Positions 35,049 to 44,605 of a DNA stretch of 64,000 bases are shown piece by piece. Origin of the DNA: Ochrobactrum chromiisoli (GTDB taxonomy: Bacteria; Pseudomonadota; Alphaproteobacteria; Rhizobiales; Rhizobiaceae); assembly GCF_026241335.1 (NCBI RefSeq), contig NZ_JAPHAV010000001.1, positions 1,054,001-1,118,000 of the forward strand, given 5' to 3'. The translations under genes were made by a program, and so were the position numbers. The stretch's first letter is position 1, and each line of letters opens with the position of its first letter. Under the pieces are notes generated by a model. It worked only from the letters and a program-made list of their open reading frames with translations, was not told the DNA's origin and ran no database searches.

Positions 35049-35584
35049 GCGGATGCCTCCGATCTAGGACGCTTTCGACCTGTCAGCTTTTCGAACTGAT
35101 CCCATGAAAGACGACGACCCGTAGTCGTGGATTGCCGAACCTCACCCTCAACCGGTTCAGGGGTGTATGCGCTCGATTTAAAACGACGCGGTTCCCTGAA
35201 TGGCACCTTCATGTCACTTGCACGCCATGCGGCCCTTGCGGATATCGTCAGGTGCGCAATTTCTTCCCGCATCATCCGCATCCGATCAAGCGTTGCGGTG
35301 TCTTTATTGCGGCGATGGTATGCCGCCCGGATTTGATACATCGCGCCGAGCAGCGCGGCTGATATCCATGCCTTGGAATTCGCGGCAGTCGTGAAGGAAG
35401 GACCGCAAGGGAGGTCGTTCAATGGGCTGCCCTTGATGAACGCCAATTCTGCCAAGTTCTGGAATTCGACAGTCGGGCGATCTTTGTCCTCTGCCCATTT
35501 CTCAGTGGCGGTTCGCAATTCGATCTGTTCAAAATCTGAAACTCCGATCAAACCAGCAGCGATGTTCTTTTCGATATTAGTCAT
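35045..35584 (-). CDS. Hypothetical phage protein (179 aa)
   Basis: The protein is soluble, helical in residues 1-125 and polar and basic at the end (GRRLSWDQFEKLTGRKRPRS). No family is recognised. It is coupled to the following gene by a 4-base overlap, so the two probably act together in the early-to-middle region. The 209 bases before it contain a run of eight G residues and AT-rich sequence without a gene. Confidence 0.6.
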   Translation of the reverse strand: MTNIEKNIAAGLIGVSDFEQIELRTATEKWAEDKDRPTVEFQNLAELAFIKGSPLNDLPCGPSFTTAANSKAWISAALLGAMYQIRAAYHRRNKDTATLDRMRMMREEIAHLTISARAAWRASDMKVPFREPRRFKSSAYTPEPVEGEVRQSTTTGRRLSWDQFEKLTGRKRPRSEASA

Positions 35585-35793
35585 TTGTCATCCTCGTGGT
35601 GGTTGGCTTGGTTGCCGGTGGTTGTGGTGATGGTGCGGTCTGTTGATAAATGCAGTGTTAACGGGGGGGGCACTTGCGCCACTTGCGCATTGCGCGCGTT
35701 ATGACTGAGTAGATTTTTCCAAATTTAATAAGAGAGAGAGTGATTTTAGATTTTGTCTCGTACGCAATGGCAAAGTGGCGCAAGTAGTAGTCA

Positions 35794-38271
35794 TTAAGAT
35801 GCGTATCGCTGGATCTCTTCCCGGATTGCCTGACGTTCAGCAGCGATAGGAGCAGCCCTGTCAGAGAATTTGGAATGAACACGCGGATTCACGGTGTAGC
35901 GCGGCGACTTTTCATTCCGTTCAAGCTGTTTTGGCTCGAGCCACGAAAAGCCATCTAATCGCTGCATAACGCGTTGCATTTCCCAATCATCCAGTTCGCG
36001 TATCATTCGAGTGCTCCATTTTCGAAGTGACGAAACGGAAACCACATCGCGCAGACGTTCATTTGTCAGGATAGACCCTGCCGCATCCAGAACCGCATCC
36101 TGCATATCGCTGGCCCCCAAGACGTTAAAATGTAAAGCGATGGCATGCATGAAAAGATAGTCGTGCAGCAGCGACTGAGCTTTGCATGCAGTTTTCAGAC
36201 TCACTTCATTCGGAAGTACCGTGTCATAGATATGCTCAACGATGTGTATGAGCAGAGCCAGCCGACCGAACAAACCGTCAAACTTTCCGATATGCGTAGC
36301 AATCCGCTTGTTAATGCGCGACCAATTCAATTCCATCTCATGATGCTTTGCAGCTAAGTCACTGCGGAGACATTGAGCGTCAGCACTAAATTTAAAGCAT
36401 TTACCCGCCATATATTTAGTACGCAGATCATAGAGACGCGAAATCAAGTCGCCGTATACATTTTCTCCAACTGCCGAAGGCTCATCTCGGTCGATACCGG
36501 ATGGTGCGAGCATGATGCAGAACATACGCTGCAATAAGCCATCATCGGTTAGGTCCTTTGCAATTTTTGTTAACGGATCTGGTTGGATACCACCAAGGAG
36601 CGTTATTGAAATGTTGGGAACCCAGATAGACCCGCGTCCAATACGATCGACGGAGTAGTGGCCGCCGCCAAATGATTTAAGCCAAAACGCTCGATCGGCA
36701 CCGGAACCCTTGGCACCCGCATATTTTTCCATACGAGCAAACCAACCTGATAGTTCATCATCGATCAGAGCGAGTCCGTTCTCGTTGTGCGATAAAATTT
36801 CACCCACCTTTTCCGGAGAGCTATCTTCGGTAGCAATGCGTTTTTCGATCGGCTTAGACCGTCCTTTTTGTTCATCTTTAGACAAACCCATCCACTGTTT
36901 CATTGCCAAGCGATTATCTTGCTGAAGGTCAGCTTCAATTTTCATCAAAGGTGCACTGGCTACCTTGATGATCGGCGATTTACGTGTCGAAGGATCCCCG
37001 ACGATCATGGTCCAAATCCGGGCCGACTCCTTCCAGCTTTCGTGCACTTTCATCTTCAAAGTAAGGTTGTCGGGTATCGCTGCGGCGCAGATCGTCAGGC
37101 ATGCCATAGCAATACCGCCAGGGTCGACGCCCATTTGATCGCCACGCGCACGAGCGAACTCTTCTATTACCTCTGGAAAGACGTTAATCGGCATGCTTGG
37201 GCTGGTGGTTTCCGACCATATATCGATGGGTTCAGGGAAATTATCATTCGCGGGCGTCACCGATGCCTTTGAACCCGCTTCGAGCTTAGATGTATCGACC
37301 GTCGGCGCATCATCATGCTTTTCAAACTTCCCCCACATCCGAGCAAAATCCGCGTCGAGACGTTCTTCAGTTGCATAGCGTTCTTTCCACTTGCCCTCAC
37401 ACGCCTTTATCAGGGCTAGCGCCTCTTCTGGTGTGTGACCGTCAAAGGACAGCCTTTCAACAACGCGTGCAGCGTGTGTCGAACGATCTGGCTGACCATC
37501 GCCTTGCAACAGTTCTTCCGCTGCACCTGAAACAATGATATCCGCGACATCAGGAAGATCCCCAATGCTGACAGCACGCGTCTCTGCCGGCAATGCGCCA
37601 GCAGCTGCGCCCACTGTCACCGCGAAAGACGTTGTATCTACAAAACTCCCGTCCCATTCCTGTAAGACGGTTACTTTCGCAGGTTCCCTATCGCGTCCAC
37701 GTTCAATCTTTTTGGCGTTCGGCCAATTGAGGGTACCCGGAATACGCCAGACATGGCTAATATCAGCCGTGCCGAAATCAGAGCTTGTCGCACGCCGCAA
37801 AGCTGCAGCGATCGGTTTTGCAACTGTTGGAGCCAACGGCTTATCGAAGATCCAGAATGGTTGCTTGTTGCCAGGAGAAGTCTGAAGCACGAAGCTTGGA
37901 TCAAAAGGCATCTGGCCGATCTTACCAGTATCTGCGTCCATATCTGCAACTAAGCCAAGCACAGCAACTATGTCAGATTCAGTCCCGCGTTTCCCTCGCC
38001 CCAACCCCTTGCGCATCACCTGCAGACCAACATAGACGTTCGCTTCTGGCGTTTCGGCGTGAGCTTCAATAGCGTCGACCATGCCGTCGACATCACCCAC
38101 GTTGTGATGCGTAACGGTACCTGGTCGGTCATCTTCACGGTTAGGAGACGCGAAGAAAGTTGAAACGACAAGAACTCCATCAACGCCCTTAGCGGCGTTA
38201 TGAAGCAATTCTACATGTTGACGGATGGCAGAGGCTGAATGCGCTTCACGCTGAAGTGCTATTTCGGTCAT
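35794..38271 (-). CDS. RepB-type primase/DUF3987 helicase (phage replication protein)
   Basis: The 825-residue protein has two parts. The N-terminal 220 residues resemble the archaeo-eukaryotic-type primase of the RepB family: GLVADMDADTGKIGQMPFDP (metal-binding DMD) and HVWRIPGTLNWPNAKK. From about 340 on it matches the DUF3987 helicase: WTMIVGDPSTRKSPIIKVAS (P-loop), LALIDDELSGWFARMEKYAG (Walker B) and SITLLGGIQPD. It initiates phage DNA replication. Its start overlaps the upstream small gene by 26 bases. Confidence 0.88.
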   Translation of the reverse strand: MTEIALQREAHSASAIRQHVELLHNAAKGVDGVLVVSTFFASPNREDDRPGTVTHHNVGDVDGMVDAIEAHAETPEANVYVGLQVMRKGLGRGKRGTESDIVAVLGLVADMDADTGKIGQMPFDPSFVLQTSPGNKQPFWIFDKPLAPTVAKPIAAALRRATSSDFGTADISHVWRIPGTLNWPNAKKIERGRDREPAKVTVLQEWDGSFVDTTSFAVTVGAAAGALPAETRAVSIGDLPDVADIIVSGAAEELLQGDGQPDRSTHAARVVERLSFDGHTPEEALALIKACEGKWKERYATEERLDADFARMWGKFEKHDDAPTVDTSKLEAGSKASVTPANDNFPEPIDIWSETTSPSMPINVFPEVIEEFARARGDQMGVDPGGIAMACLTICAAAIPDNLTLKMKVHESWKESARIWTMIVGDPSTRKSPIIKVASAPLMKIEADLQQDNRLAMKQWMGLSKDEQKGRSKPIEKRIATEDSSPEKVGEILSHNENGLALIDDELSGWFARMEKYAGAKGSGADRAFWLKSFGGGHYSVDRIGRGSIWVPNISITLLGGIQPDPLTKIAKDLTDDGLLQRMFCIMLAPSGIDRDEPSAVGENVYGDLISRLYDLRTKYMAGKCFKFSADAQCLRSDLAAKHHEMELNWSRINKRIATHIGKFDGLFGRLALLIHIVEHIYDTVLPNEVSLKTACKAQSLLHDYLFMHAIALHFNVLGASDMQDAVLDAAGSILTNERLRDVVSVSSLRKWSTRMIRELDDWEMQRVMQRLDGFSWLEPKQLERNEKSPRYTVNPRVHSKFSDRAAPIAAERQAIREEIQRYAS

Positions 38272-38515
38272 TGGTGGCTCGGCCTCCGTTAAGCGCAGTC
38301 CAAGCTGCGGCAGTTATCTTGGATGAAAGTTCTGGTGAGAAGGTAACGCAATGCCGTCCCTGCGAATTGGGAGACACAATGCGTAATTCACCACTGCCAT
38401 TGCGGCGAAGCGATAGATTGTAAATCCGGCAGTCGGTAGACAGTTCAACATCGATGAGGGCAAGCGTTCTCTCACCGACGCCGAATGGCGCCGGTCGTAT
38501 CGAAATGATGTTCAT
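38246..38515 (-). CDS. Small hypothetical phage protein (89 aa)
   Basis: The strand-rich protein starts MNIISIRPAPFGVGERTLAL and looks like a compact beta-barrel or DUF-type nucleic acid-binding fold, but no family is recognised. It lies 3 bases after the upstream gene and overlaps the primase-helicase start, so it is part of the replication operon and may assist it. Confidence 0.65.
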   Translation of the reverse strand: MNIISIRPAPFGVGERTLALIDVELSTDCRIYNLSLRRNGSGELRIVSPNSQGRHCVTFSPELSSKITAAAWTALNGGRATNDRNSTSA

Positions 38516-38518
38516 GGG

Positions 38519-38962
38519 TTAAGCCGCACTCCTATTAAACTTGGATGTGCTCCAAATGTAGGTTCCGGCTTCGCAAGACCATGTAGGGTGTTCTGAGAGG
38601 CCAGCAGCGGGAAGAATGTCAAGTTGCCCGATAGCTGTCGCGATTGAGGCAATCCTGCCCTCACGGATGTCCGCAAAGAATGGTCGGAATAAAAATTCTT
38701 CGTGGCTGATCTCTTTACCGACTTTTTTAATCCCAAATAATTCTACGTACGCATCTGTTTTCATGCGAATGGCGGTTGCGTCGATATCATTGCTAGTCCT
38801 CACATAACAACGAGACACTATTTCCCCGCAGAATTTACCAGCCTCAGGGCCATCAATTACGTGAGCGTGAAGATTGGAATATATCAACCCTCGTCTCTCA
38901 CCCGCTGTAAATTCCATACGGTACAATCCATCAGGGATTTTGTGGTCTTCGGTTGGCTTCAT
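38519..38962 (-). CDS. Hypothetical phage protein of the replication operon (147 aa)
   Basis: The ATG at 38962 follows a CGAGGAG site and starts MKPTEDHKIPDGLYRMEFTA. Strand-rich sequence with SNLHAHVIDGPEAGKFCGEI suggests an OB-fold-like or DUF669-type single-strand DNA protein, which would fit the location, though this is not certain. Confidence 0.65.
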   Translation of the reverse strand: MKPTEDHKIPDGLYRMEFTAGERRGLIYSNLHAHVIDGPEAGKFCGEIVSRCYVRTSNDIDATAIRMKTDAYVELFGIKKVGKEISHEEFLFRPFFADIREGRIASIATAIGQLDILPAAGLSEHPTWSCEAGTYIWSTSKFNRSAA

Positions 38963-39056
38963 TCTATTCTCCTCGTATAAGCGCGCGAATCCGTGGCGCG
39001 GATCGCGCATGGTGGTTTTGGTTGGTGTTGGTGGTTGAATTAGTGCAGGGCGGTGC

Positions 39057-39296
39057 TTATGCCGAGCGGAGCGAATGGGCCAACGACGTGCCACTTAAGT
39101 TGTTATTCGCAGCCTGCCATGTGGAAGTAGCAGCACGCTCGTTGCGCCATGCGTCCAAGTCAGCCACATCGTAAATGATGGTGCGGCCGAGCTTGAAGTA
39201 GCGTGGTCCTCCGCCGAAGTGGCGCAGCTTGTCCATTGTGGATTTCGATAGGCCGAGGTAGACAGCGGCCTGTTTAACGCGAATATTCTTTTGCAT
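39057..39296 (-). CDS. Excisionase-like helix-turn-helix protein
   Basis: The ATG at 39296 follows GAGGAG and starts MQKNIRVKQAAVYLGLSKST. The MerR/excisionase pattern continues with MDKLRHFGGGPRYFKLGRTI and IYDVADLDAWRNER. It probably directs excision together with the integrase or regulates it. The gene is separate from the integrase by the 127-residue gene at 39466. Confidence 0.87.
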   Translation of the reverse strand: MQKNIRVKQAAVYLGLSKSTMDKLRHFGGGPRYFKLGRTIIYDVADLDAWRNERAATSTWQAANNNLSGTSLAHSLRSA

Positions 39297-39465
39297 TTGT
39301 ATTCTCCTCGTGTTGGTAGTTGGCTGGTGAGGCCGGGTGTATGGTGCATCCACTGAATAAATGGCGGATTAATGAGATGCAGTCCATTTCGTTTGGTATG
39401 AATGAATATGCGTTCTTTTCATTTGGAAGTCAGCCGCACAAACATACTAACATCGTGCGGTTGAC

Positions 39466-39849
39466 TTAATCGGCGCTCTCATCGGCCTGGTTCCATAGGG
39501 TGTAGCACTTTTGGACGTGCCGCTCCGAATAGCCGAAGCGGATAGCAGTCTCAGCGACAGCATGGGCGTATGTGGTCCCATCGTCCCGAAGATGGTTAAC
39601 CATTTCAGCAATATCGTACCAATCGGTCGGTAGAGCCGCAGCACCGTTTCGCAACGCTTTTGCGTCTCCCGGTTTGATTCCGACTGTCAGTATCCATTCC
39701 GCAGCGAGCGTCTGGATCGTAGAATCTGCTTTGCCACTTTCCAATATTTGAGCAAGCTTTTGCATCGCTTCCTCGACCCGGCCTTCAGAAATTGCAGATC
39801 TTATGGGTATAGCTGGAATGCTAAAGCTCTTCGGTAAAGGCGCCATCAT
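39466..39849 (-). CDS. Hypothetical protein co-expressed with integrase (127 aa)
   Basis: The start overlaps the integrase stop in ATGA, so it follows the integrase in the same transcript. The C-terminal half holds a plausible helix-turn-helix (YAHAVAETAIRFGYSERHVQ). No family is recognised. It may regulate integration. Confidence 0.65.
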   Translation of the reverse strand: MMAPLPKSFSIPAIPIRSAISEGRVEEAMQKLAQILESGKADSTIQTLAAEWILTVGIKPGDAKALRNGAAALPTDWYDIAEMVNHLRDDGTTYAHAVAETAIRFGYSERHVQKCYTLWNQADESAD

Positions 39850-41120
39850 ATACCTCTCATTGCAATTGCTATTTCATCCGCGATCAGATCGGCAGCCCTC
39901 CGGACCGGATCAGCTGCGAGGTGGGCGTATTTCTCTGTTGTTTTAACATCAGCATGACCGAGAAGCTTACCAAGGATTGGAAGGCCAAGACCGCCTGCAG
40001 CTCCAACCGAGGCAAAGGAGTGGCGTAGGTCATGCAATCGCACACCGTCCAGACCAGCGCGCTTTGATATTGCGCCCCAAGGCCTTTTAAGATCGGCGCG
40101 GGGTTTTTCCTCTTCGGTGCCGGCGCTTTCTGACGCGATCACATATTTTCCAACACGCGTGATTGCTTTCAGAACATCGATTGCAGCGGTTGACAGAACC
40201 ACGGTCTTCTTGCCGGTCTTGCTATCAGCCAGAAAAAGCATGCCTCTTTCGAAGTCTACATCGCGCCACTCAAGATGAAGAATCTCGCGAAGCCGGCAGC
40301 CAGTGAGAAGCAACAGACGGATTGCAGCGGTAACATGGGGAGAGAACTTAACCCTGCGGTTCTCCTCCTTCGGCGCGTGCTTCGATTTTTCTTTCGTAAG
40401 ATCGACAGAGTAGGGCACGCCAATCGTCTCAGCCTCTATCAGCGCAGCGCCAAGCGCGGACATTTCTTCCTTGGTAAGAAATCTCTCCTTCGATTGCTCT
40501 CGGTAACGCTCCACTTTCATCACTGGGTTGTGGCCCTCCGGAACCAAGCCTTCGCCGTCAGCCCAGCCGTACATTGCAGATAAGACAGCAAGTGCCCGAT
40601 TAGAAATCATCTTACCGCCCTTGTTGTCTTTCCGCTTTGAAATAGACGACTGCATCCGAGCTACATCTGGCCGCGTCACCATTGAACCGCGCATTGATCC
40701 GATATTGGGAACAATGTGCGTATCTATCACATGCTTGTAAAAGCTGGCGGTACTGGCTTTCCGTTTCGCTTCAACGTGCTTTTCCAAATAAAGTTCGGAA
40801 ATCTCTTTAATCGTCAGCGCTCCACGCTCTTCGGATCTCGCAGCAGCCGGGTCTCCGCCGAGCGTTACACGAGCCAGAGTTCGAGCTGCCTCATCCCGCG
40901 CATCTTCCGGCGAGTGCGTGGCGGGCGTCCCAATCTTGATGCGCTTCTTAGCAACACCACGGCCGCCGACGCCTGGACGGTATTCCAATATCCAAGATTT
41001 TACACCCGAGGGCATAAGGCGTATGCCAAAACCTTTCAAATCGGTATCGTAAAAAATGGTCGGCTTTTCCACGATTGGAAGGTTTGAAACGGCCTTCCTG
41101 GTTATCTTAATTGTTGGCAC
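39846..41120 (-). CDS. Tyrosine recombinase integrase (DUF4102 type)
   Basis: The 424-residue enzyme inserts and excises the prophage at tRNA-Pro. It has the N-terminal arm-binding domain of P4-type integrases (FYDTDLKGFGIRLMPSGVKS) and a core with the catalytic arginine in LLTGCRLREILHLEW, HDLRHSFAS, GLPILGKLLGHADVKTTEKY and the nucleophilic tyrosine in KYAHL. It starts 174 bases from attR, a normal spacing for tRNA-integrating elements. Confidence 0.95.
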   Translation of the reverse strand: MPTIKITRKAVSNLPIVEKPTIFYDTDLKGFGIRLMPSGVKSWILEYRPGVGGRGVAKKRIKIGTPATHSPEDARDEAARTLARVTLGGDPAAARSEERGALTIKEISELYLEKHVEAKRKASTASFYKHVIDTHIVPNIGSMRGSMVTRPDVARMQSSISKRKDNKGGKMISNRALAVLSAMYGWADGEGLVPEGHNPVMKVERYREQSKERFLTKEEMSALGAALIEAETIGVPYSVDLTKEKSKHAPKEENRRVKFSPHVTAAIRLLLLTGCRLREILHLEWRDVDFERGMLFLADSKTGKKTVVLSTAAIDVLKAITRVGKYVIASESAGTEEEKPRADLKRPWGAISKRAGLDGVRLHDLRHSFASVGAAGGLGLPILGKLLGHADVKTTEKYAHLAADPVRRAADLIADEIAIAMRGI

Positions 41121-41294
41121 CGGTGACCCCTTGTCTTAAAGCTCGAACTGCTGCTGTGTAGCCACCGTGTCGCCACCGAAGCGATTAATGACACTAAACT
41201 CACGGAAACAATATGATGCTGAGAACGAAAATAATCAATATATAACAATGCATTATGAAACATACGGAAATGTTCTGAAACACAAATATTAATT

Positions 41295-41342
41295 CTGGGG
41301 GTCAAGGGGTCGTGGGTTCGAATCCCGCCGCTCCGACCATTT
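41295..41342. repeat. attR, right prophage attachment repeat
   Basis: This perfect 48-base copy of the tRNA-Pro 3' part (anticodon loop to CCA plus TT) marks the right end of the prophage. It carries no 5' half of the tRNA and so makes no functional tRNA. Confidence 0.97.
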
Positions 41343-41398
41343 TCCTTTAATAATGCAAGTATGTTTTAGTCTGATCTTCGGTCGGGTTGAATAAAAAG

Positions 41399-41418
41399 GC
41401 CCCTGTCGTGACAGGGGC
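41399..41418. terminator. Hairpin downstream of attR
   Basis: The stem GCCCCTGTC-GT-GACAGGGGC has AAAAAG on its left, so it reads as a terminator on the minus strand. It lies where the original tRNA-Pro transcript would have ended, and may act for both directions. Confidence 0.65.
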
Positions 41419-41693
41419 AGTTTAACTTTTATGCAATTGATGAGGATCGTGCAAAGGGGGGTGATTAACGATCCGTTTTGATGAAGTATATTTGGCTTTC
41501 TTTTTAAAGACTGACTTTAAAAATTTCCTGCTTTTTGAAACAACGTAATTAGAACTTATTTTCATGTGTGTTTCAATCATACTTGTGTGCTCACAATAAA
41601 ATCGAAAAATGGCGGGTGTCATTGATGGCTATCTTGTTATAAAAATTCATCAATTCGCTGTTCAATAAACGGTTTATATGTAAGGCTTCTTAA

Positions 41694-42359
41694 ATGAGCT
41701 TATTGGTTGAAATCATAAAATATGTATCGATTGTCGTGATTGGCTTGCTGCCTATTATGAATCCTCTGACGACAATTCCGATATATATGTCGCTGACAAA
41801 GCGAATGAGTGCAGAGAATAAGCGAGCGCAAGCACGGAAAGCCTGCATTTATGCATTTTCGATCCTTATCGTGTTCATGCTGCTGGGGAACGGAATTATC
41901 TCGCTTTTTAGCATATCTATGCCGGGGATTCGTGTCGCGGGTGGCATTATCATCATGATCCTGGCGCTTCGCATGATTTTTTCAGGCGAGGACACATCAT
42001 CTGAAGTGGATGCGGCACCGGTCGATATTAAGAAAGCTGATCTGGATTACTCGTTTTCACCTCTGGCAATGCCGAGCCTTGCAGGTCCGGGCTCAATTGC
42101 TGTCGTGATGAGTTTTTCATCTCAGGTTCCGACGGATCATAACGTTCTGGGATACATTATCATCGCCATTGGCATCGCGATTGTCGTTGGCATTGCATAT
42201 GTCGCCCTCTCATCTGCAAGCTGGATTGAGAAAGCGTTAGGTGAGCATGGGATGCAGGCTGTAACGAAAATTATGGGCTTTCTGCTGACTTGTGTAGCCG
42301 TGCAGTTTCTGGCCTCCGGTGTTCGTGATTTCGTTATAGAATTCAGTAAGTTTTCCTGA
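41694..42359 (+). CDS. MarC-family inner membrane protein
   Basis: The 221-residue protein has six hydrophobic segments and the family motif at the start, IGLLPIMNPLTTIPIYMSLT. FSPLAMPSLAGPGSIAVVMS in the middle is the second conserved block. MarC-type proteins sit in the inner membrane; their transport function is not established. It is the first intact backbone gene right of the prophage. Confidence 0.92.
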   Translation: MSLLVEIIKYVSIVVIGLLPIMNPLTTIPIYMSLTKRMSAENKRAQARKACIYAFSILIVFMLLGNGIISLFSISMPGIRVAGGIIIMILALRMIFSGEDTSSEVDAAPVDIKKADLDYSFSPLAMPSLAGPGSIAVVMSFSSQVPTDHNVLGYIIIAIGIAIVVGIAYVALSSASWIEKALGEHGMQAVTKIMGFLLTCVAVQFLASGVRDFVIEFSKFS

Positions 42360-42394
42360 TTTGCCCATGATATAGCGCGCCCACGGCGCCGGTA

Positions 42395-42557
42395 ATAGAG
42401 CATTTCCAGCAAAAGTGCGAAGCGGTTTTGCGCGGGATAATGCGTGAAAGCAGGGAAAGGCATTTCCAGCAAAAGTGCGAAGCGGTTTTGCGTGGGATAA
42501 TGCGTGAAAACAGACAAATAATTAGAGCATTTCCAATGGCTCAATCCAAACAGGAAA
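42395..42557. repeat. Tandem Bru-RS-like repeat
   Basis: Two copies of CATTTCCAGCAAAAGTGCGA onward to GGGATAATGCGTGAAA begin at 42401 and 42461, a 60-base period, and differ at three or four positions. A third, partial part ends GGAAATGCTCTAA, forming an inverted end with the first TTAGAGCATTT-like end. The same unit in reverse lies at 6157-6261. Confidence 0.8.
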
Positions 42558-42574
42558 TGCTCTAATTGCCGCGC

Positions 42575-44098
42575 TCAATAGGCGTTTTCCGTATTGAGAA
42601 GTCTGACCGGTGTGAGAAACAGGATTTTCAGATCGAACCAGAGGGACCAGTTTTCGATGTAGTAGAGATCAAATTCTGTGCGCATCCTGATCTTGTCTTC
42701 ATTGTCGATTTCACCGCGCCAGCCATTGATCTGTGCCCAGCCTGTTACGCCCGGTTTCACACGATGACGGGCGAAATACCCATCGACAACTTCATTAAAA
42801 AGCACATTGTGCGAATGCGCTGCGACCGCATGCGGACGCGGGCCGACAAGTGATAGCGAACCGGACAGTGAATTGAAGAACTGCGGTAATTCATCAATGG
42901 ATGCCTTGCGAATAAATCTACCCACCCGCGTTACGCGCGGATCGTTTCTGCTCACAGCATTGCGTGCAGTCGCATCGGTTTGCTCAGTATACATTGAGCG
43001 GAATTTCCAGACATTGATAATTTCATTGTTAAAGCCATGGCGCTTTTGCTTGAAAAGCACGGGGCCTTTGCTGTCCAGCTTGATGGCAATCGCTGTTGCA
43101 AGCATGATGGGAGAAAGAAAGATAATGCCAAGCAGGCTGAATACGATATCAAAAATGCGCTTGGCGACCGAATCCCAGTCATTGATCGGCTTGTCGAAAA
43201 TATCGAGCATCGGCACGGTGCCAATATAGGAATAGGCGCGCGGTCGAAACCGGATGTGACTGTTGAGCGCCGACAAGCGTATATCGACGGGCAGAACCCA
43301 GAGCTTGTTCAGGATCGTAAGAATGCGCTCTTCAGCGCTGATAGGCAGCGACACAATAAGCATGTCGATATGCGCTATACGTGCAAATTCGATTAATTCC
43401 TTGATATTGCCGAGCTTGGGATAGCCTGCAACCACCGGTGGGGATCGCTTGTCATCGCGGTCATCAAAAATGCCGCAAATACGGATATCATTATCGGCTT
43501 GTTGTTCCAGCGAACGGATCAGCGCTTCGGCATTGGGGCCACCACCGACAATGACTGCGCGCCGCTCCATAATGCCGTTGCGCGCCCAGCGGCGAATACG
43601 CCATGAGACGAACAGGCGCGAGATCATGAGGATAATCAGCCCACTCAGCGCCCAGATCAGGAACCACGCACGCGAGAAGTCGGAAGAAACCTTGAACAGG
43701 AAGCCCGTAACGGCCACAAGCCCCAATATTGTCGCCCATGTCATGAAAACCCGTTTCAGATGGCGGCTTGGACTACGCAGAATATGGATCTGGTATCCAT
43801 TGTTCATTTCCATAAGCAGCACAAACAGTGCGCCGCTGACGATCATAACGAGGAAATAATAAGCGATATGCGGCGTGCTGAAGCTGACATAGGAAGCAAG
43901 ACTGACGATACCTGTTATAAGAATGATCGCGAATTCAATAAGACGTATGACACCGCTGAACATGCTCGGAGACAGTGGGTCACGCGCATATTGCTCAGCC
44001 ATCTGGCGCGCCATAGGATTGAGCTCGACCTGTTCCTGCGACCTGGAACGGTCCTGCTGATCGGGCTTGTTTTTTTCCGGATCAACTGGAGAAGTCAT
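42575..44098 (-). CDS. Undecaprenyl-phosphate glucose phosphotransferase (polysaccharide priming enzyme)
   Basis: The enzyme transfers a sugar-1-phosphate to undecaprenyl phosphate, the first step of exopolysaccharide assembly. Five hydrophobic segments fill residues 45-180, then a CoA-binding-like part (AVIVGGGPNAEALIRSLEQQ), and the C-terminal sugar-transferase domain: RIFDIVFSLLGIIFLSPIML, VWKFRSMY, ASIDELPQFFNSLSGSLSLV and GVTGWAQINGWRGE. The start at 44098 (MTSPVDPEKN) is used. It is probably linked to the export genes upstream at 44606 and 45547. Confidence 0.93.
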   Translation of the reverse strand: MTSPVDPEKNKPDQQDRSRSQEQVELNPMARQMAEQYARDPLSPSMFSGVIRLIEFAIILITGIVSLASYVSFSTPHIAYYFLVMIVSGALFVLLMEMNNGYQIHILRSPSRHLKRVFMTWATILGLVAVTGFLFKVSSDFSRAWFLIWALSGLIILMISRLFVSWRIRRWARNGIMERRAVIVGGGPNAEALIRSLEQQADNDIRICGIFDDRDDKRSPPVVAGYPKLGNIKELIEFARIAHIDMLIVSLPISAEERILTILNKLWVLPVDIRLSALNSHIRFRPRAYSYIGTVPMLDIFDKPINDWDSVAKRIFDIVFSLLGIIFLSPIMLATAIAIKLDSKGPVLFKQKRHGFNNEIINVWKFRSMYTEQTDATARNAVSRNDPRVTRVGRFIRKASIDELPQFFNSLSGSLSLVGPRPHAVAAHSHNVLFNEVVDGYFARHRVKPGVTGWAQINGWRGEIDNEDKIRMRTEFDLYYIENWSLWFDLKILFLTPVRLLNTENAY

Positions 44099-44605
44099 AT
44101 CAGTATTCCGCAAAGTTTTGCTCCCACGGTCCCAAGCGCCTGCGCATATTTAGCCGTAAATCCTAAGGAAATACTGATTAAAAATGCACGATCGCTCTGA
44201 GAGTGTCAGGATCGTGCCAGACGGTAAACCAATTCTATAGAATGGGCGACCACATGGCGATGCCAGCAATTTTTCGATTAAAAACGCAGCTGGGCTACGG
44301 CGTTTTTTGTCGAAGTGCAGGCGACCGCCTAGCGGTGAATGGATACGGGCTACGCGAGACTTAAAAACCCGTAGAGCTGAGCCGGACAGGCAGGTAAAAA
44401 CGCCGCCTTGGGCGCCTCGTCCGTGCAGGGTGTCCGACTGCAATTTCTTGATGATGCGATGGGCTTTGTCGGCGGCTCGAACGTCACCGATGCCGATATA
44501 TTGCTGTTTGTCGATGAGATCGCAGCCACGGCGGAGCAAGCGACCCGCGGATTTGCGAAAACAGTGGGTGATCGGCAAACGTGCGTCATCAGACATTGAT
44601 CGCCA
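44099..44605. other. 500-base gap between sugar transferase and export lipoprotein genes
   Basis: Frames of 60 to 150 codons exist on both strands but none has a ribosome site, signal or recognisable domain, and they exclude each other. The part 44280-44420 contains a number of short inverted segments. It may be a long leader or a decayed gene. Confidence 0.4.

Noticed and set aside
41422..41622. Basic 66-codon minus-strand frame right of attR
   Set aside because: No ribosome site and no family. The hairpin after it is as well explained as the terminator of the original tRNA-Pro transcript.
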